DNA from: Azorinus chamasolen
Lineage: Eukaryota; Mollusca; Bivalvia; Cardiida; Solecurtidae
Assembly: GCA_963576725.1 (NCBI GenBank)
Contig: OY755241.1
Span: 54,188,484-54,252,483, forward strand
Direction: 5' to 3'
Length of the DNA: 64,000 nt
Positions 53,726 through 63,465 of the stretch are shown one piece after another. A program made the position numbers and the translations under genes. Each line of letters opens with the position of its first letter. Position 1 is the first letter of the stretch. The notes under the pieces are model-generated. The model did no database searches. It was not told where the DNA came from and was given only the letters and a program-made list of their open reading frames with translations.

Positions 53726-54342
53726 TCATATAAAAATAGTTGGTATATGAAAGCTATATGAGTGCATTTTAGGAAATGAACGGCCATCAAAATCACAGGT
53801 TTGCACTATACAAGAGTCATTACATTTCCGTTTCTGATGTTGCTGTTTTCTATCTACTGTAAGGCAAGCCTCTGCAATCCTACTTGTTTTACTTTTAACC
53901 TTCCTAGAGTTCTGAGGCACATTAGGCACAGACACACTAATACTATCCAATTCATGTCTAGGACGCTTCCCCAAAGTAAGTCTTATCAGGGACAACAGAT
54001 GACTTCCTCTTTCCTTTCTCCTTACGAGAACAAGGGATTCTCTCCGATGTAGAGCCACTAACAGCAGGCAGAATGCGCGAGAGATTATGATCAACAATAT
54101 CATCCTTCGGGTCAGAAGTTGATTGAACAGTTAATACACTATCGGTAAGCAGAGGGACATCTGTAGAGGTAGAGGTCTCAGCAACTTCCATTACATCACT
54201 GCAAGTAGAAGTAGGCTGTAGTGGCGTGGTAAGTGCATTAACCACTGGACGAACCGGAGAAGAAAACAACGGACTTCCAAGAAGAATATCCGGATCCCAA
54301 CCTATATTGAAGAATCTGGGAGCTGAAGAAGTTGTTCCTCGG
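53726..54342 (-). pseudogene. Unit 1 linker and zinc-finger-like block
   Basis: Same reading as unit 2 (SPLFSSPVRPVVNALTTPL, SRKEKGKRK, then CIVQTCDFDGRSFPKMHSY). A 2-nt deletion relative to unit 2 near 53975 shifts the frame, so unit 1 cannot make the continuous product. Confidence 0.65.
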
Positions 54343-54640
54343 AAATAAGGAGCATCTGTCTTTAACAGAAGTCGATGTTCCTCCAATCCAGACAGGGCTT
54401 TAACTTTATCCTCATTAAACTTGCTGAGCCCCCTGTTGAAGCTAAAATAAGTGTTCGGATATTCCTTAATCCACTGGTCAGCTACAACACTGGTGCCAGA
54501 AAAGCTATGCAGATGCACCCTTTGTCAACTGGATAGGCCACGAAGTAATTGAAGAAGCAGAAAATGAGCTTCAGTGCCATTATCACCAGGTATCCCACAG
54601 CAATGAACAGCTAAGACATGACGGGGTTTAATCCTCAGAC
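54343..54640 (-). pseudogene. TatD nuclease block, duplication unit 2
   Basis: VLAVHCCGIPGDNG, TGA, then HLHSFSGTSVVADQWI and LLLKTDAPYF. The HCR metal motif is altered to HCC, and the C-terminal SPSQLYDVAE segment is missing because the duplication breakpoint falls right after TDAPYF. The frame then continues into unit 1 linker. Confidence 0.7.
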
Positions 54641-54699
54641 ATGGGACGATCTTCACAAGAGTCATTCAAATTCTGCACATTCACAAAAGTAACTAGTTC

Positions 54700-55395
54700 C
54701 TACAAATCTAACGGTGCACAAAGCAACCTCACAGTAGCCTGTTGTAAAGCTTGCACTCTGTGTTGATGAAGTTCATCTGTTGTTGGCAGTCTCATATAAA
54801 AAATAGTTGGTATATGAAAGTTATATGAGTGCATTTTAGGAAATGAACGGCCATCAAAATCACAGGTTGGCACTATACAAGAGTCATTACGTTTCCGTTT
54901 CTGTTGTTGCTGTTTTCTATCTACTGTAAGGCGAGCCTCTGCAATCCTACTTGTTTTACTTTTAACCTTCCTAGAGTTCTGAGGCACATTAGGCACAGAC
55001 ACACTAATACTATCCAATTCATGTCTAGGACGCTTCACCAAAGTAAAAGTCTTATCAGGGACAACAGATAACTTCCTCTTTCCTTTCTCCTTACGAGAAC
55101 GAGGGATTCTCTCCGATGTAGAGCCACTAACAGCAGGCAGAATGCGCGAGAGATTATGATCAACAATATAGTCCTTCGGGTCAGAAGTTGATTGAACAGT
55201 TAATACACTATCGGTAGGCAGAGGGACATCTGTAGAGGTAGAGGTCACTGCAACTTCCATTACATCACTGCCAGTAGAAGTGGGCTCCAGTGGCGTGGTA
55301 AGTGCATTAACCACTGGACGAACCGGAGAAGAAAACAATGGACTACCAAGAATATCCGGATCCGAACCTATATTGAAGAATCTGGGAGCTGAAGA
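54700..55395 (-). pseudogene. Unit 2 linker and C2HH zinc-finger-like block
   Basis: An open frame of ~210 codons. Ser/Thr/Pro-rich linker (TSTGSDVMEVAVTSTSTDVP), basic nuclear-localisation-like runs (SRKEKGKRK, KRPRHE, KQQQQKRKRN), then CIVPTCDFDGRSFPKMHSYN-FHIP with C-x4-C-x11-H-x4-H spacing, like the small zinc-finger modules that precede TatD domains in mollusc TATDN2-like proteins. That comparison is from memory. The frame closes before the TatD block. Confidence 0.58.
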
Positions 55396-55404
55396 AGTCG
55401 TTCC

Positions 55405-55819
55405 TTGTCTGCATTACTCAACACAACAGAGTGAGTTAAAAAATCCGGGTTATTCACAGTACGAAAATCAACCGTTTCCTTCCCTGGTTCACATATTTGT
55501 ACATGTTTCTTCTTTAGAGCTGGAAGAGCTTTCACATTGTCACTAATCCACTCATGATCCATGAGTTGAAATAGATTCAAAGTAATGGTGAGGCGAAACA
55601 AGTACATTTGTAATCGTTGGCTTGCTTCCTCCTTGATGGCTGTTTAGATTTGGATGCTTGTGTCCGAGCAAGATTGGATACCTGCTTTACCAACTCTAAA
55701 GCTAAAACCTGGTCTTTACCTAATAAAAGTCCCACAGGGGTGACAAATTCATCAATGTCCATATATAACTTTCCTGCATCTAGAAGATTTCTCACTTTCT
55801 CAGGAAAAGAAGATGCCAT
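55405..55819 (-). CDS. N-terminal coding-like block of the TATDN2-like locus
   Basis: ATG at 55819 opens ASSFPEKVRNLLDAGKLYMD, then EFVTPVGLLLGKDQVLALEL, and stops near 55577. A shifted frame continues with LPALKKKHVQICEPGKETVD and NADKERLLQLPDSS to ~55370. A helical character is seen; no family was recognised. It lies directly upstream of the duplicated block in the same orientation, so it is probably the original N-terminus. Confidence 0.4.
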
Positions 55820-55854
55820 TTTGATATTAAGAGTTCAAATGTATATAAACAGGC

Positions 55855-56610
55855 GCGTTCCTAACAGGTATGGCCTGATAACTAGTTGAATATGATTGGC
55901 TAACCAAGATGTTCCAAACAGGTATGGTCTAAATGGCTAGTTGAACATGGTTTTTTAGCGAGAGACGTTCCTAACGGGTATGGTTGGCACAGCTAGTAGA
56001 ATGATTGTTTAGCAGAGAGACGTTCCTAACAGGTATGGTTGGACAGCTAGTAGAATGATTGTTTAGCAGAGAGACGTTCCTAACAGGTATTGTCTGCACA
56101 GCTAGTAGAATGATTGTTTAGCAGAGAGACGTTCCTAACAGGTATGGTTGGACAGCTAGTAGACTGATTGTTTAGCAGAGAGACGTTCCTAACGGGTATG
56201 GTTGGCACAGCTAGTAGAATGATTGTTTAGCAGAGAGACGTTCCTCACAGGTATGGTTGGACAGCTAGTAGAATGATTGTTTAGCAGAGAGACATTCCTA
56301 ACAGGTATGGTCTGCACAGCTAGTAGAATGATTGTTTAGCAGAGAGACGTTCCTAACAGGTATGGTTGGACAGCTAGTAGACTGATTGTTTAGCAGAGAG
56401 ACGTTCCTCACAGGTATGGTTGGACAGCTAGTAGACTGATTGTTAAGCAGAGAGACGTTCCTAACGGGTATGGTTGGACAGCTAGTAGAATGATTGTTTA
56501 GCAGAGAGACGTTCCTAACAGGTATGGTTGGCACAGCTAGTAGAATGATTGTTTAGCAGAGAGACTTTCCTAACAGGTATGGTCTGCACAGCTAGTAGTC
56601 AGGTGTTCCT
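55855..56610. repeat. ~55-bp minisatellite, about 14 units
   Basis: Consensus words GAGACGTTCCTAACAGGTAT, GGTTGGACAGCTAGTAG and AATGATTGTTTAGCAGA. In one minus-strand frame it reads TIPVRNVSLLNNQSTSC repeatedly. Every unit has CCTAACAGG or a one-base variant. Units at the left edge (55855-55960) are more diverged. Confidence 0.88.
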
Positions 56611-56696
56611 AACAGGGACATCCTTAATAAAAAGAAAAAACAACCATAATGAATATATGCACATATTCCAACACATATTGTAATCTATCCAATCTA

Positions 56697-58140
56697 TTAC
56701 TTACATTTAAGGCATCTGTATTTGTCTATATCAAAGGCATCTGATGCAGATATATTCACACAAGAATCATGGTACCATTTGTCACAATAATTGCACTGGA
56801 TCATGAAGCGACCATGGTAGGGTTTCCGACAGACACAGTAAACTTCGTTGGGGTTGTCTCTAGCATCAGCTGGGTCCAACTTGAATTTTCGAATCCAGGT
56901 TGGCACTGTTCGATCCTTGCAGGCCTGCGACAACTCCTTTGTGCCAAAATGACTTTCCAATTTTGACATAATTTCTTTGAATGTATAGTGCTTACCCATT
57001 TGGGTAGCGATGGCTTTCCTTCGAGGCACCAACTGAGGTAGTCGCGGCACTCCTCAAGAGACCAACCATTGACTCTGCGAGAGCCAATTGGTACTGCCAT
57101 CATACCTGAGATTTTTTGGCAGTTTCTTGGGGTCGCCATATTTGACCACCACTTCAGACTGATCAGAATATGAAATTAAGGGTTCTAGCTTGCACACCCC
57201 TCTTATGAGAAGACCCTCTCCTAACAGGAGAACGACTCTCATAGTCTATGGATGGCGAACGAAGGGTTCTAGCCCGCATACCCTTGTTCCGACAGGACCC
57301 TCTCCTAACAGGAGAACGACCCACATAGTTTATGGAGGAGGGCGAATGAGCATGTTTCGTCTTCCTACGGGACTTTCCCCTAACAGGTGACCTGTCCTCA
57401 TAGTCAGCATCATACCCTTCACTTCTCCCCTCCCTTCTTGACTGTCTAATTGGCGACTGCACTTTCTCTGCGCTCCATATGGACCTTGGTTCGTTCCTAA
57501 CAGGATCACAAACTGGTGTTTTAAAGTCCTTTGGCATATCGTATAGAGCCTTACTTGGACTTGGACTATGGTATGCACGTGCAGACCTAACAGGTACTGA
57601 CGGCAAATCCTTTGCGTCCAGAGATGGTTGTTCAACCTTAACAGGTATTCGAACACCCATGTCTAAACTATCCAATTCCTGCAATCTAGAATTTAATCTA
57701 GACATCTCCTTCTCTATCTCTAGCCTCTCCTTTATCCTAGCCAACTCCTGTTCGATCTTGACAGAATCAGTTGGCTTAGTAGCTACACGTGGTTGATTGC
57801 ATAATTGTACGGCCCTCAATTGCTCTTAAGCTTCATCCATCTCCTTTTTAACCTGCCGGACATTCACGTTTAAAACAGGCGGTGTAAGATTGAGCAAAGG
57901 CGTCCTAACAGGCGCAGCCTTCACTGCCGAAGGTGTTGGTGAAGTAGCTTTGGACTGCATTGTTGTTATGGATAAAGGATCTAGCAACGTAATCAGACCC
58001 TGGACAGCTGGACTGAATGTAAAATCTATAAGACCTAACAGATCGTCAGATGGCTCATATCCCAGCGCTTCGACTAAAACTGTTTTTGATATGAAACAAT
58101 TTTTTTTCTTAGCCTCCAGAGTGCCATATTTCAATTTGGT
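56697..58140 (-). pseudogene. Gag-like retroelement, copy 1, with PHD finger
   Basis: Minus-strand order: after an acceptor near 58090, VEALGYEPSDDLLGLIDFTF; Pro-Val-Arg repeats; coiled coil (IEQELARIKERLEIEKEMSR, 57740-57680); Arg/Ser-rich region with SPVRRG repeats (57450-57190); capsid-like RVNGWSLEECRDYLSWCLEG, one frameshift, then ATQMGKHYTFKEIMSKLE. After KELSQ the reading departs from copy 2 and enters a C4HC3 PHD finger: YCVCRKPYHGRFMIQCNYCD, KWYHDSC, YRCLKC. A consensus donor (gtaagt) overlaps the last Cys codon. PHD fingers read histone H3 tails; here the function is unknown. Confidence 0.7.
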
Positions 58141-58199
58141 AGTTGTTAAAAAGTCAAATATAAATTAAATACCCAATGGAAAATTTGCGAACAAGTATA

Positions 58200-58631
58200 T
58201 ATCTCCTGAAACAATACAAATACTTCTATAGGAATTACCTTATTCCTTTGTGCACACTCAAAACAAAACAAAAATTTATATGATAATATATACAATGATG
58301 ATGATAGCATAATATAACAAGAATATGCACACAAGAAAATATATGTAAAGTAATAGAAAACAATTATCAAAACAAATGACAGGTACCCTACTTTCCCACT
58401 ATCTAAACTTGAAAAAAGTTGCTTTGTCCTTCCAAATTTTACCCAGTATTTCCCATTTTCAGTCTGAAAAATTACAAAAACTGATTTGGAGCTCTGCAGA
58501 GACCCGTCAGTCTCCCAAGACAAAGTTTTGTGTAACTTGACATTATTTAGGTCTGTGTTCAGGTTTACAGTTTGTGTATATCCATTTTGCATGTAACTTG
58601 CTGGATTTGCGTACATAGGAAAAGTTCCCAT
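58200..58631 (-). CDS. Upstream exon of gag-like element, copy 1
   Basis: ATG at 58631 opens MYANPASYMQNGYTQTVNLN, then LHKTLSWETDGSLQSSKSVF and KYWVKFGRTKQLFSSLDSGK, followed by gtaggg, a plausible donor. The next exon would begin near 58090. No family was recognised. The second copy lies at 51067-51430. Confidence 0.42.
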
Positions 58632-58657
58632 TTCTTCAAATGGAGGTATTTTTTTAT

Positions 58658-59000
58658 TAGCTCACCTGGCACAAAGTTTCAAAGTGAGCTATATAGTGAT
58701 CATCATGTGTCCGTCATCCAGCGTCGTCCAGCGTGCGTCTTCAACATTTTATTTCAAACATTTCCATAAAGTTATAAGGACAAATGTTATGAAACTTAAC
58801 AAGGATGGTCTTTGGGTAATCTTCTGTTAAAATAGCTTAAGTGGTTTAGATCCATGAAGAACACTGGTTGCCATGGCAATATCTAAACATGGCCACTATA
58901 GGATGGGCCTGTTTTCCCTATATGTTTTATGTCTATATAGAAAACAGCAAAATCTTCAAATCTTCTCTTCTCCAAAACCAATAGTTTGATTTCAGAATAA
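58658..59000 (+). mobile_element. GCTCACCTGGC-type array element, truncated
   Basis: TTAGCTCACCTGGCACAAAG-TTTCAAAGTGAGC stem-loop, then GTGTCCGTCATCCAGCG and a single-copy body with TTCTTCTCTCCAAAACC-like words. No terminal block. Confidence 0.55.
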
Positions 59001-59251
59001 TTTGATGGAAATAATCATTAGGTAACCCCTTACCGAAAAAGCTACAGTTTGTAGGGAAGTTGGTCCAGATAAGGTGCGTTAAGTTCGTAATATTGTTCAA
59101 AATAGCAATTTAATTCTTTAAATTGCAGACCGTGTAGATCTCTCTGATCATAGTCAACACTGTTATTCAAACCCTTCTTGCAAATTTGAACCTCAATTAT
59201 GGACAATTCATTGGTTGAAAGTGTTAAGTCTGGGAATACACGTATAATGTT

Positions 59252-59391
59252 TTAACCCATTCCCTCATATTGACGCCTTTTGACATCTCTGTAAAAGTCC
59301 CCATTTGAAACCATTGATATAGAGTAATTTAATATATTCTTTATGTCTTAGTGGTTTTAAAACTACACATACAATTCTAAACTTTTCCTTT
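59252..59391 (-). mobile_element. Family B MITE truncated by an array element
   Basis: TTAACCCATTCCCTCATATT and GACGCCTTTTGACATCTCTG match the family B left half, with a remnant GAAACCATTGATATAGAG. It stops at TTTTAGCTCACC of the next element. Confidence 0.6.
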
Positions 59392-59995
59392 TTAGCTCAC
59401 CAGAGCACAAAGTGCTCAGGGTGAGCTTTTGTTATCGCCTGATGTCCGTCGTCGTGAGTCGTCCGCCGTCCCGCGTCAACAATATGAACCTTTAAAAATC
59501 TTCTCCTCTGAATCTATAGGGTTCTCACCTTTCATATGTGGTCAAATGGTTTCCGATCGATAACTGCTCAAGGGTTTGGCTTAGGATCTTCAAACTTGCC
59601 GTGGTAGTTGGTCATCATCAATTGATGACCCCTATTGTTTTTGAGGTCACTAGGTCAAAGGTCAAGGTCACCATGACCTTAACGATTAAAATGGTTTCCC
59701 ATTAATAACTGCTGAAGGGTTTGGCTTAGGATCTTCAAATTTGCTTAGGTGGTTGGTCATGACAACTAGATCAGCCCTGTTGTTTTTGAGGTCACTAGGT
59801 CAAATGTCAAGGTCACCATGACCTTAGCTTGTGAAATGGTTTCGATCAAAAACTGTTCAAGGGTTTGGCTTAGGATCTTAGTTGCTGTGGTGATTAGTCA
59901 TGACCACTAGATGACCTCTATAGTTGAGGTCACTAGATCAAAGGTCAGGGGGTCTGGGGTATACATGTTTTACAAACATCTCTTGTTTTCTTTTA
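59392..59995 (+). mobile_element. Hybrid element: GCTCACC head with the 146-bp AGGTCA units
   Basis: Head TTTAGCTCACCAGAGCACAA plus GTGCTCAGGGTGAGC stem-loop as at 40330. The body units (CGATAACTGCTCAAGGG, AGGTCACTAGGTCAAAGGTC) and the tail GGGGTATACATGTTTTACAA belong to the family at 31358-33065. Confidence 0.72.
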
Positions 59996-60803
59996 ACGGG
60001 CATGATTGTGCACCTTTCTGGTATGAAAACAAATGAACAGTTAAAGGTATATGCGCCCAATTCATGCGCCACCTGGCGGGAGCTTATTATGATTGTTTCC
60101 AAACCCAATAATTTTGGCTACAGATGAGAATAATATCTGAAATGAGTCTCACGAGTAATCACACTTGAAGGAATAGACCTTGTTATTGGAAATAATGTTT
60201 GTTTATGTTCTATTTAAAAGGTTTTAGATATTAAAATAATCTGAAATTTCATAGGAAACTGCATTTTTGATGATGTCGCAGAGCAGAATGATAGTTCAAC
60301 TGGATTTGCTCTAGAGTCACAGTTTGTGAATAATAGTGTACATTTGTTATCAAGTAACTTATTTTTGGTGTGGCTTATGAAAAGGATAACTACATGTATA
60401 TAGACTTGGTTATATCCTGTTGTTGTACATTAAGCTGCACAAGCCGACTGTTCATTTAGTCTAGAACTATATACATAAAAGGGCCTATATGTTCAAAAGA
60501 AGTATGGTGACTTATGCCTTTTTTTACCATTTTCTGATTAATCTCACATAAAACATTTATTCTGTAAAGTTTGATCAATTTCATATTGCTAGATTTTGTT
60601 AGAGATTTTTTCATTGAATTTGAGCCAAAAAAAATCATATTTTCAGATAACAAATTTTACATTTTGCGTAATATTTTAAGTAAATATCATTTTTTAACTA
60701 TTATAAGAATTTTTTATGTCAATTTGGTGTTTTATGAATGGGTAAAAACATAAGTAAAGCTTGGTAACACTGATTGACATCCTTTTAACCCTACCTATAT
60801 TAT
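59996..60803. other. No recognised feature
   Basis: AT-rich, with short open frames lacking protein character. No repeat was recognised by eye. Confidence 0.4.
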
Positions 60804-61067
60804 TTAACCCTTCTCTTGCTGAATTTTAAAATACATTTCTCCTTAGAAACTTTACCCATGCCCTGTTGTATAATTACATATATCTTCACTGTGTACATGT
60901 ATTTCGCTGTGCAATCACTGCTGTGGAATGCACTGGTTGCATAAACACTTGTAAATTATATAGCTGAGTGCAGACCCTGATGAGACAGATTCTGCAGGAG
61001 CTGTCTCATCTGGGTCTTCACTTTTTACAGGTAGGTATATTGACGTGAACAGCAAACGAAGGGTTAA
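60804..61067. mobile_element. TTAA MITE, family A-like
   Basis: TTAACCCTTCTCTTGCTG at the left end and AGCAAACGAAGGGTTAA at the right end are inverted. The internal palindrome carries CAGACCCTGATGAGACAG-ATTCTGCAGGAGCTGTCTCATC; the core TCTGCAGGA has diverged from GCTCCTATAGGAGC. Confidence 0.65.
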
Positions 61068-61544
61068 GAAGGCCAAAAAATGCATGTTGAGGAGGGTAAC
61101 AGTATACATTTCAAGAGACTATGAACAAAAAGAAAGCATGGTAACCTATGATTTTCATTTTACCACGGCACTAAGAAATGCTTGAAGAACTTATGCAGAA
61201 ATGTTCATAAAGATCCTGTTGAAATTTCATTTGGGCATGTATACCTTTAAGTTGCAAACAACGTTTCAATTTCCAAGAGTGGTATGAAACTTTAAAATCT
61301 GATTACTTTTATATACATAACAATGAGTAGGGTGTTACAAAAACATGTGACATGATTTATCCAGTGTCTGACTTAAGCAAAGAATAAGATAATGAATAAA
61401 GAACTTAAACTTATTAAGTAAACTAAACTATGTACATGTATGTGTAGGCTGATGTCTCGGCTCATTTGAATAGTTGTATACATACAACTATTTTCATTGT
61501 CATTATCCGTATCAGTACACCACAGCAAAGATGTTACAAGCAAA

Positions 61545-62640
61545 AAAATTGCGGAAACCGCATTAAAATCGGATTTTTTGTGTTGATCTTGACCCAATAT
61601 CATGTATCCTTGTATCAACTGAAAGGCCTTCACCCAAGCTATCTGCATACCAAATATAAATTGTCTAGCCCATGTAGTTCAGAAGTTATAACAACATTTT
61701 AATGACAGCCAATGTTTCAAAATAGTGACCTTGACCTGATTTCAGGTATCTTTATATGTCATCCATAAGGTCATTATCAAAGCTATCTGAATAACAAAGG
61801 TGAATTGCCCAGCACTCATGGATCAGAAGTTATAGCAAAATGTTAAAGTTTGTTAAAAACAGTAAAGTTTTCAAAATAGTGACCTTGACCTTGACCCAAT
61901 TTCATGTATCCTTGTATTAACTGAAACGCCTTCACTAAAGCTATCTCCATACCATATCTGAATTGTCTAGCATATGACGTTCAGCAGTTAAGAAAAAAAT
62001 ATTGAAGTTTTTCAATGGTGGCCAACTTGTCAAAATATGTGACCTTGACCATGTCCTAATTTCAAATATCTTTGGTTATGGCCTTGCAGTTGATATAAAG
62101 CCATTTGTTTACCAAAGATGAATTGCCTTGCATTTCTTGTTCAGAAGTTATAGCAATGTTAAAGTTTGTTAAAAATGGCAAAGTTTTGAAAATAGTGACC
62201 TTGACCTGATTTCATATATTCTTGTATCAAGTGAAAGGCCTTCACCAAGCTATTGGTATACCAAAGATGAATTGCCTAGCATTTGTAGTTCAGAAGTTAT
62301 AGCAATGTTAAAGTGGTTAAAAACGGCAAACTTTTGGAAGTAGTGACCTTGACCATGTATCCTTGTATCAGGTGAAAGGCCTTTACCCAAGCTATCTGCA
62401 TACCAAATATGTATGGTCTAGCTCAAGTAATTCAGAAATTATAAGCAATGTTAAAGTTTTGTTAACAACAGCAAAGTTTGGAAATAGTGACCACAACCTT
62501 GACCTGATTTCATATATTCTTGTATCAAGTGAAAGGCCTTCACCAAGCTATCGGTATACCAAAGATGAATTGCCTAGCATTTGTAGTTCAGAAGTTATAG
62601 CAATGTTAAAGTTTTCGCCAAACTATAAGCCGAATTTTTT
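61545..62640 (+). repeat. Tandem array, ~170-bp units with GTGACCTTGACC
   Basis: About six units containing AGTGACCTTGACC, CATGTATCCTTGTATCA, GTGAAAGGCCTTCACC-AAGCTATC and GTTCAGAAGTTATAGCAATG. The tail lacks the tetranucleotide tract and terminal block seen in other arrays. Confidence 0.68.
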
Positions 62641-63189
62641 ATTAAAATTCCGGCTTAAAATATATTAAAAGTATCAAGTTTTGAGGAGACGCCAATGTAA
62701 TGACATGCAAATTACAATCTACCAGTATTGATGAGGACATCAAAAATCATTATCACAGGTAAAGTAGAAATGAAACAACGCTTTTTTACTGGTGTATTCC
62801 ATGACATACGAGTGACATTAGACTTATCTAAGCTAATGATTTGACGCATACATGCATTTACAAATAAAAGCATACATGTATTTACAAACCATTATATCAT
62901 TGTCGTTTTCAGCACATGTACAAAACTTAGTCATTGCATGCTGTAGACGGATAGCTAGATTTTTAGTAAAAATACATTTTACATTACAAACTAAAATAAG
63001 ATGTATGGAAAAACATGCATGCATCATTATCATGTCAAATTAATGATAACACAAGAAAAGGAAAACCCATCCCTCAATTTGATTTTGTTCCTCAATGTTA
63101 AGAATGTTTCTACTGGTTTAAGCTGTAGTCCTTTCTGTGTGATATATTCAACCATTATCACATCTGTATCAAACCCCTTTGCCTCAAGA

Positions 63190-63405
63190 TTCTACTCTAG
63201 AATGTCCACAATGCGTTGTGGAAGCAATTCACCCTCAATCCATTAGGGAACCAGAGAAACTCTTTTGATAATAATGGTAGGGCATCGCACCCGGCTTTCT
63301 CTGTATCTGCTCACCACTTTCTGGGCTACCAAATTAACCCATAGTTCGCAGTAATGGGCGTTAATCAACTCACTCACTTAATCAACACAACCAACCAACT
63401 TTCTA
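63190..63405 (+). repeat. Retroposon-like repeat with CAACCAACC tail
   Basis: GGAACCAGAGAAACTCTTTT, CACCCGGCTTTCTCTGTATC and GGGCGTTAATCAACTC, ending in CAACACAACCAACCAAC. Related to 34180-34300 and to the interior of 5835-6330. Confidence 0.5.
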
Positions 63406-63465
63406 CAAGGTGGCAATGGTTGATGTCAACCTTGCAATCAATGCTGTTTGTATTGTGTGTCTGAG

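Larger units (their letters stand above)
53276..55402 (-). repeat. Tandem duplication, two ~1.07-kb units
   Basis: 53276-54342 and 54343-55402 align almost throughout, with landmarks offset by about 1,067 bp (GAACGGCCATCAAAATCACA at about 53777 and 54845). Each unit contains linker, zinc-finger-like block and the 5' part of the TatD block. The junction joins TDAPYF of unit 2 to SAPRFFNIG of unit 1. Confidence 0.82.

Noticed and set aside
55855..56610. CRISPR-like array of regular repeats
   Set aside because: Units are contiguous ~55-bp copies with no unique spacers, in a eukaryotic context; this is a minisatellite.
57479..57796. 105-codon plus-strand frame
   Set aside because: Antisense shadow of the gag-like coiled-coil and Pro-Val-Arg region.
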